Part shown: in pieces, positions 53,196-57,950 of the stretch | How the letters are laid out: every line of letters begins with the position of its first letter | Position numbering within the stretch: the stretch's first letter is position 1 | DNA from: Streptomyces muensis | Lineage (GTDB): Bacteria > Actinomycetota > Actinomycetes > Streptomycetales > Streptomycetaceae | Length of the DNA stretch: 57,950 bases | Assembly (NCBI RefSeq): GCF_021474425.1 | Contig: NZ_JAKEIP010000028.1 | Span: 1-57,950, forward strand | Direction of reading: 5' to 3' | Position numbers and translations under genes: made by a program | The notes under the pieces: model-generated | The model's input: only the letters and a program-made list of their open reading frames with translations | What the model was told of the DNA's origin: nothing | The model's database searches: none

Positions 53196-54413
53196 TCACT
53201 CGCGGGCGGCCAGGGTCCTGGCATGCACGGTGCGCGCCACCTTCACCCCGATCCACTGCTTCAGGCGCCGCCAGGCCTGCGACTGTCCGGCCGCCCGGTC
53301 GAGCCGGTAGTACAGCTGCGGCGGGACATGGGGCAGCAGGGGCGAGTGGCGCTGGCCGAGCAGGGCGAACATCTGCTGCGGGGGCAGATGGATGTAGCGC
53401 GGCAGGTCCTCGTACCAGCGGGCGCTGTAGTGGGCCGCGCTCTGGATGGCCAACAGCTCCTGCTGGCGCCGCTGTTGGTAGTGGGCGAGGGCCTGCGGGA
53501 GGGTGGCGTGCTCGTGCAGCGCTCCGGCGAGGGCGGCGGCGTCCTCCACGGCGAGGGTGGTGCCGGCACCGATGGAGTAGTGGGTGGTGTGGGCGGCGTC
53601 GCCCAGCAGGACGAGGTTGTCTCGGTACCAGGTGCGGTTGGTCAGGGTGCGGAAGGTCTGCCACTGCGCCTTGCCGTCGGCGCCGGAGCGGCCCATGAGG
53701 GGGTGGCCGTCGAGGACGCCGGCGAAGACCTTCTCCAGCACGGCCAGGGCTTCGGCCTCGGAGGCGGTGTCGAAGCCGAGGCCGGTCCAGGTCTCGGGGG
53801 CGCATTCGACGACGAAGGTGCCGGCGTCGGGGCCGAAGCCGTAGCCGTAGCACCAGATCCAGCCGTGGCCGGACTCGACGAAGGAGAAGGTGAAGGCCTC
53901 GAAGTTCTTGGTGGTGCCGAGCCAGATGTAGCGGTTGCGGCCGGATCTGCTGTCCGTACCGAAGTGGTCGGCGTACCGGGTGCGCAGGGCGCTGTGGACG
54001 CCGTCGCTGGCCACGATCAGGTCGGCGGTGGGCAGGTTCCCCGGTGTGATCTCCTGCTCGAACCTCAGCCGTACGTCCAGTGAGCGGGCGCGTTCGGCGA
54101 GGATCTCCAGCAGCCGGTGGCGGCCGATGCCGTAGCCCGCGTCGCCGGGCCGGCGGGTCGTGCGGCCCCGGACATGGGCGACGCCCTCGCTCCAGCGGAC
54201 CGAGCTGTCCTCGATGGTGCGGGCGGACACGGGGTCGTGTTCGCACAGCTTGTCGAGCAGTCCGCGCCAGTAGGTGACGCCCCAGCCGTAGGTGGAGCCC
54301 TCCGGGCCGCGTTCGTAGACGGTGATGTCGTGGGACGGATCCCGCAGCTTCAGCAGGATCGAGAGATACAGGCCGGCGGGCCCGCCACCGATGCAGGCGA
54401 CCTTCACACGCAC
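53196..54413 (-). CDS. FAD-dependent aromatic monooxygenase
   Basis: 405 aa. FAD motif GGGPAGLY at 9-16, DG motif ADLIVASDGVHSALR (130-144), and GDAAHTTHYSIGAG (271-284). Single-component para-hydroxybenzoate-hydroxylase type; resembles the N-terminal part of anthraniloyl-CoA and salicylyl-CoA hydroxylases. Substrate unknown. Stop codon pairs with that of the convergent oxidase (GTGAG 53185-53189/CTCAC 53195-53199). A GGTC direct repeat lies at 54424 and 54434 just upstream of the start. Confidence 0.85.
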   Translation of the reverse strand: MRVKVACIGGGPAGLYLSILLKLRDPSHDITVYERGPEGSTYGWGVTYWRGLLDKLCEHDPVSARTIEDSSVRWSEGVAHVRGRTTRRPGDAGYGIGRHRLLEILAERARSLDVRLRFEQEITPGNLPTADLIVASDGVHSALRTRYADHFGTDSRSGRNRYIWLGTTKNFEAFTFSFVESGHGWIWCYGYGFGPDAGTFVVECAPETWTGLGFDTASEAEALAVLEKVFAGVLDGHPLMGRSGADGKAQWQTFRTLTNRTWYRDNLVLLGDAAHTTHYSIGAGTTLAVEDAAALAGALHEHATLPQALAHYQQRRQQELLAIQSAAHYSARWYEDLPRYIHLPPQQMFALLGQRHSPLLPHVPPQLYYRLDRAAGQSQAWRRLKQWIGVKVARTVHARTLAARE

Positions 54414-54754
54414 CCCTAGAAATGGTCTAAAACGGTCATATCACTCCGCAGAGTAGCAAGGCGGAGGCCTGCGGCCGCGACATTCGGGATCGCGCCAGTT
54501 TCGCCCGGTGAGACGGACCACTCACTCCCCGCCCGTCCGCGAAGGATCAGCCGAAACGCCATCGCCAGGAGAAGGAATTCCCCGTTCCGGTGGTTCACGG
54601 TCGCCGCACCCAGCAAGATCATCTTGGTTCAATCTTGCATGACATGTGAGCACTTGTCCGGATCGGAGCCAACCACTCCCGACCGATTTCTCCCCCTCTC
54701 ATCCGGCCGGATAGGCATGCGGAGTCGTCAACCGAACGAACCCAGGAGGTCCGC
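54414..54754. other. 341-nt gap between monooxygenase and melC1
   Basis: Divergent promoter region without a convincing gene. It holds GGTC direct repeats near the monooxygenase start (54424-54437) and a CAAGAT-C-ATCTTG palindrome (54614-54626) with a further ATCTTG at 54632-54637, 11 bp on. AGGAGGT at 54744-54750 is the melC1 ribosome site. A 68-codon frame on the minus strand (54416-54622) lacks a ribosome site and I do not call it. Confidence 0.5.
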
Positions 54755-55126
54755 ATGCCGGAACTCAGCCGTCGCAGCGCCCTCACCGCCGCGGCCGTCC
54801 TCGCCACCGCCGCCGGTGTCCCCGCGGTCACCGCCCTCACCGCGTCCGCGGCGGCACCCGACCACCACGCCCTGCCGTCCTTCGACGAGGTCTACAAGGG
54901 CCGCCGGATAAAGGGCGGGCCGTCCTCGGGCGGCGGACACCACCATCACGGTGGCGGATACGCGGTGTTCGTCGACGGGGTGGAGCTGCATGTGATGCGC
55001 AACGCCGACGGCAGCTGGATCAGCGTCGTCAGCCACTACGACCCGGTCCCCACCCCGCGCGCCGCGGCCCGTGCCGCCGTGGACGAGCTACAGGGCGCCG
55101 AGCTGCTGCCCTTCCCCGCCAACTGA
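54755..55126 (+). CDS. melC1: MelC1, tyrosinase copper chaperone
   Basis: 123 aa. Twin-arginine signal [11 protein letters not shown] at 4-14 with cleavage near ASA; in melC systems the chaperone carries the apo-tyrosinase out through Tat. The mature part has a His cluster ([10 protein letters not shown]), then [29 protein letters not shown], typical of the copper-delivery domain whose tyrosine enters the tyrosinase active site. Strong ribosome site AGGAGGT. 34 nt before melC2. Confidence 0.95.
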   Translation: MPELSRRSALTAAAVLATAAGVPAVTALTASAAAPDHHALPSFDEVYKGRRIKGGPSSGGGHHHHGGGYAVFVDGVELHVMRNADGSWISVVSHYDPVPTPRAAARAAVDELQGAELLPFPAN

Positions 55127-55160
55127 CCTTCCGCACCCGCACCTTGGAGCACGCTCTACC

Positions 55161-55985
55161 ATGACCGTCCGCAAGAACCAGGCCCTGCTGACCCCCGACG
55201 AGAAGCGCCGGTTCGTCGCCGCCCTTCTGGAGCTGAAGCGCAGCGGCCGCTACGACGCGTTCGTCACCACGCACAACGCCTTCATCGTCGGTGACACCGA
55301 CAACGGTGAGCGCGTCGGCCACCGCTCACCGTCCTTCCTGCCCTGGCACCGCAGATTCCTGCTGGAGTTCGAGCGCGCCTTGCAGGCGGTGGACGCCTCG
55401 GTGGCGCTGCCGTACTGGGACTGGAGCACCGACCGCTCCATACGGTCCTCGCTGTGGGCGCCCGACTTCCTCGGCGGCACCGGACGCAGCCGCGACGGAC
55501 AGGTGATGGACGGGCCGTTCGCGGCGTCGGCCGGCAACTGGCCGATCAATGTGCGCGTCGACGGCCGTACGTTCCTGCGCCGCTCGCTCGGTGCCGCCGT
55601 ACGGGAGTTGCCGACCCGGGCCGAGGTGGAGTCCGTGCTCGCCATGCCGGTCTACGACATGGCGCCCTGGAACAGCGGGTCGGACGGCTTCCGCAACCAC
55701 CTCGAAGGCTGGCGCGGCGTCAATCTGCACAACCGGGTCCATGTCTGGGTCGGCGGACAGATGGCGACCGGCGTGTCGCCGAACGACCCGGTGTTCTGGC
55801 TGCACCACGCCTACATCGACAAGCTGTGGGCGGACTGGCAGAGACGGCACCCCGGCTCCGGCTATCTGCCGGCGGCCGGGACGCCGAACGTGGTCGATCT
55901 GGGCGACACGTTGAAGCCGTGGAACGACGTGCGCCCGGCCGACCTGCTGGACCACACCGCGCACTACACGTTCGACGCGGCCTGA
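55161..55985 (+). CDS. melC2: MelC2, tyrosinase
   Basis: 274 aa, no signal of its own. Type 3 dicopper enzyme: CuA ligands H38, H54 and H63, CuB ligands H190, H194 and H216, all at the positions known for Streptomyces tyrosinases. Oxidises tyrosine to dopaquinone for melanin. ATG 55161 follows GGAG at 55146-55149. Co-transcribed with melC1, on which it depends for copper loading and export. Confidence 0.96.
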   Translation: MTVRKNQALLTPDEKRRFVAALLELKRSGRYDAFVTTHNAFIVGDTDNGERVGHRSPSFLPWHRRFLLEFERALQAVDASVALPYWDWSTDRSIRSSLWAPDFLGGTGRSRDGQVMDGPFAASAGNWPINVRVDGRTFLRRSLGAAVRELPTRAEVESVLAMPVYDMAPWNSGSDGFRNHLEGWRGVNLHNRVHVWVGGQMATGVSPNDPVFWLHHAYIDKLWADWQRRHPGSGYLPAAGTPNVVDLGDTLKPWNDVRPADLLDHTAHYTFDAA

Positions 55986-56011
55986 GCCGCGTAGGGCTCG
56001 CCGGTCAGGCC
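55979..56011. terminator. Bidirectional hairpin after melC2
   Basis: GGCCTGA (55979-55985) pairs with TCAGGCC (56005-56011); nested GAGCC/GGCTC inside. Stops of melC2 and of the convergent RNase H gene are both in the outer stem. Confidence 0.6.
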
Positions 56012-56685
56012 TCCGCGGTACGGCACTCCGGGTGACCCCAGCCCTTGGGGTTCTTGGCGATGGGCTCGCCCGCCGCGTAGCCGCGGCCGCACAGGCAGCG
56101 GCCGGGGAACTTGGCCTTGATGGTGCGCGAGGAGCTGCCGTTCTTCCGGGGCGCCGCGGACTTGCGGCGCGGGGCCTTGGCCGACGGGGTGTCCGGGGAG
56201 GGCGGCGGCTGCGGGGAGCCGAGGCCGCTGCCCGCGGGCTCCTGGACGACGGCGGCCTGGCTGGCGGCGCGGTCGGCGAAGTCGTTGAGCGGGTCGCCGT
56301 CGACCTGGTGGGCGGGAACGTAGCGGAACTCGACGGTGCGACCGTCGAGCAGTTCGTCGATCCGCACGACCAGGTCCTGGTTGGCGACCGGCTTGCCGGC
56401 CGACGTCTTCCAGCCGTTGCGCTTCCAGCCGGGCAGCCAGGTGGTGACGGCCTTCATGGCGTACTGCGAGTCCATGCGGATCTCCAGCGGTACGCCGGGG
56501 TCGGTCGCCGTGAGCAGGCGTTCCAGTGCGGTGAGTTCCGCGACGTTGTTGGTGGCCCTGCCGAGCGGCCCCGCCTCCCAGCGGGCCGGGGTCTCCGTCT
56601 CGTCGGCGATGACCCAGGCCCAGGCCGCGGGCCCGGGGTTTCCCTTCGAAGCCCCGTCGCACGCGGCCACAACACGTTCCAGCAT
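56005..56685 (-). CDS. rnhA: RNase HI with C-terminal Cys/His tail
   Basis: 226 aa. RNase HI fold with the four carboxylates D10, E50, D72 and D138 (CDGAS, NVAEL, MDSQY, NDFAD). Degrades RNA in RNA-DNA hybrids. A Pro/Ser/Lys-rich linker (148-192) leads to a tail with C197, C199, H218 and C221 that could bind one zinc. The tail is absent from classical RNase HI. A CATGAT box ends 6 nt before ATG 56685, so the mRNA may be leaderless. Confidence 0.88.
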   Translation of the reverse strand: MLERVVAACDGASKGNPGPAAWAWVIADETETPARWEAGPLGRATNNVAELTALERLLTATDPGVPLEIRMDSQYAMKAVTTWLPGWKRNGWKTSAGKPVANQDLVVRIDELLDGRTVEFRYVPAHQVDGDPLNDFADRAASQAAVVQEPAGSGLGSPQPPPSPDTPSAKAPRRKSAAPRKNGSSSRTIKAKFPGRCLCGRGYAAGEPIAKNPKGWGHPECRTAEA

Positions 56686-56739
56686 GTGCCGATCATGCCA
56701 TGCGTGGGCCGTGCGCCTCTCGCGGAGTCACGGAGCCGG

Positions 56740-57540
56740 TCAGGAGACGTCGGTGAGCTCCGGCATGTCGCCCTCGGTGGTGCTGGTGTCGATCACGGAG
56801 AAGTTCGCGCCCTGGGGGTCGCTCAGCGCGGCGAACCGGCCGAAGGGGCTGCTCATCGGGCCGAAGCGCAGGACGGCGCCGAGCTTGGTGGCCTTGGCGA
56901 CGGTGTCGTCGCAGTCGGGGACGTTGAAGTAGACGTTGATGTAGGGCGGGACCTCGGGCGGGAAGTCGTCGGTCATCCTCATCCGGCCCAGGGCCATGGT
57001 CTCGCCGAGGGTGTAGAGCCGGAAGTCGATCATGTCGTCCTGCATCTGCCGCTGCCCGTAGCCGAAGACGGCGGGGAAGAAGGTGTCGGACTTCTCCGGT
57101 GCGCGAGTGAAGACCTCCGCCCAGCAGAAGGCTCCGGGTTCCCGCACGTCGGCGTCGAAGCCCTCGTGGGTGCCGGCCTGCCACACCCCGAAGACGACGC
57201 CGCCGGGGTCGCGGGCCAGGCACATGCTGCCGAAGTCTCCGACCTCCATCGGCTCCATCAGGATCTCGCCACCGTTCTCACGGATCCTGGCGGCGGTCGC
57301 GGCGGCGTCGGGGGACGCGAGGTAGAGGCACCACTGCGACTGTCCCTCCTGGCCCGGCATGGGCGGGACGACGGCGGCCGCCGCCTTGCCGTTCGCGTAG
57401 GCCTGCGTGTAGTTGCCGTACTCCGACGACTCCTCGCCGAAGGTCCAGCCGAGGACGTCGCCGTAGAAGCTCTTGGCGCCCTCCAGGTCGGTGAACATCG
57501 CGTCGGCCCAGACGGGGGTTCCTTCAGGTTTCACGGCCAT
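56740..57540 (-). CDS. Two-domain VOC (glyoxalase-like) protein
   Basis: 266 aa from ATG 57540 (GAGAGGG 8 nt upstream); a further ATG at 57582 has no ribosome site. Two VOC modules (about 8-120 and 130-255): PVWADAMFTDLEGAKSFYGDVLGW and GAFCWAEVFTRAPEKSDTFFPAVFGYG. Ends each with DPGGVVFGVW and DPQGANFSVID. This plan is that of the CFP-30B-like hydroxylase/glyoxalase family of actinobacteria; activity unknown. Confidence 0.87.
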   Translation of the reverse strand: MAVKPEGTPVWADAMFTDLEGAKSFYGDVLGWTFGEESSEYGNYTQAYANGKAAAAVVPPMPGQEGQSQWCLYLASPDAAATAARIRENGGEILMEPMEVGDFGSMCLARDPGGVVFGVWQAGTHEGFDADVREPGAFCWAEVFTRAPEKSDTFFPAVFGYGQRQMQDDMIDFRLYTLGETMALGRMRMTDDFPPEVPPYINVYFNVPDCDDTVAKATKLGAVLRFGPMSSPFGRFAALSDPQGANFSVIDTSTTEGDMPELTDVS

Positions 57541-57675
57541 GGCTGCGGCCCTCTCCCGGATCGGTGAGTTGTCCGGATTCATACGCTAGTCACCGGGGAG
57601 TCGGGTCGCGCGCCGAATGCCCGGTTCCGTTCCAGACTGGGGTGGAGGGCGGCCGGCCGGCGGACGGGACACGGT

Positions 57676-57950
57676 ATGGCGGACGGGACGATGCGCGCGT
57701 GGTCGGTGATCGAGCCGGGGCCGGTCGGGACGGGGGCGCTGCGGCTGGTGGAGAAGCCGGTTCCGGTGCCGGGGGACGACGAGCTGCTGGTGCGGGTGCG
57801 GACGTGCGGGGTGTGCCGTACCGATCTGCATGTCACCGAGGGTGATCTTCCGGTCCACCGGCCGGGCGTGACGCCCGGGCACGAGGTGGTCGGCGTGGTC
57901 GCGGGGTGGGGGCCGGCGGTGCGGGGCTTCGGTGGCGGGGAGCGGGTGGG
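57676..57950 (+). CDS. Zinc-dependent alcohol dehydrogenase (N-terminal part)
   Basis: Partial, runs off the right edge; 91 full codons. Medium-chain dehydrogenase: catalytic zinc motif CGVCRTDLH at about 44-52, second zinc-site GHE in [10 protein letters not shown] at about 68-77. A later in-frame ATG at 57691 is an alternative start. Substrate not determinable from this part. Confidence 0.85.
   Translation, partial: MADGTMRAWSVIEPGPVGTGALRLVEKPVPVPGDDELLVRVRTCGVCRTDLHVTEGDLPVHRPGVTPGHEVVGVVAGWGPAVRGFGGGERV

Noticed and set aside
54416..54622. 68-codon minus-strand frame ending just before the monooxygenase start
   Set aside because: No ribosome site, no recognisable family, and it crosses likely regulatory repeats.

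Overview
The window is high-GC actinobacterial chromosome, almost certainly Streptomyces. The markers are a GlgE-pathway glycogen operon, a melC1-melC2 tyrosinase operon, a WhiB-like protein, many Tat and lipoprotein signals, GTG starts, and an intergenic repeat (17174-17222) of a type I remember as common in Streptomyces. There are about 51 protein genes, two cut by the window edges. I saw no tRNA, rRNA, CRISPR array, insertion sequence or prophage.

Layout. 1-5821: glgE (3' part)-treS-mak-glgB, a tight operon making alpha-glucan from trehalose/maltose-1-phosphate. 5955-13375: acyl-CoA ligase, two secreted proteins behind a DasR-like site, type II NADH dehydrogenase, FUSC-type membrane protein, small hypothetical. 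13467-13543: candidate small RNA ending in a strong terminator. 13668-17135: cyclic-nucleotide-binding protein, MFS exporter, and a divergent LysE exporter/LysR regulator pair with a well-placed operator. 17259-27956: housekeeping and accessory enzymes with two TetR systems; one TetR gene (21882-22526) sits behind four GATAC/GTATC half-sites.

28075-31561 is the most unusual locus. Three overlapping genes encode (i) a response-regulator receiver fused to a glutaredoxin-like segment and a thioredoxin-reductase-like flavoprotein that has lost its CxxC, (ii) a cyclic-nucleotide-binding histidine kinase, and (iii) a UBP-type (ubiquitin-tail-binding) zinc finger protein ending in LRG. This reads as a redox or flavin-linked two-component module of unknown output.

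31593-38235 is a sugar-utilisation locus: SGNH esterase-like lipoprotein, GH95 alpha-L-fucosidase, GH27-CBM alpha-galactosidase and a ROK repressor, suggesting removal of fucose and galactose side chains from plant polysaccharide. 38432-42008 holds a beta-lactamase-fold hydrolase, a TerD-CAP-CAP fusion without a signal peptide, and an AIM24 protein. 42129-44325 is a TPR protein overlapping a polyprenyl diphosphate synthase, behind five TATAC/GTATA half-sites. 44507-46135 is a membrane-anchored pseudokinase. The remainder holds a class C beta-lactamase-like hydrolase, an F420-type oxidoreductase, an aldo/keto reductase, a Tat-exported cholesterol-oxidase-like flavoprotein, a flavin monooxygenase, the tyrosinase pair, an RNase HI with an extra Cys/His tail, a VOC protein and the start of a zinc alcohol dehydrogenase.

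Two patterns recur. Convergent gene pairs often end inside a shared hairpin that contains both stop codons. Several genes carry a TANNNT-like box 6-7 nt before the start codon, pointing to leaderless mRNAs.
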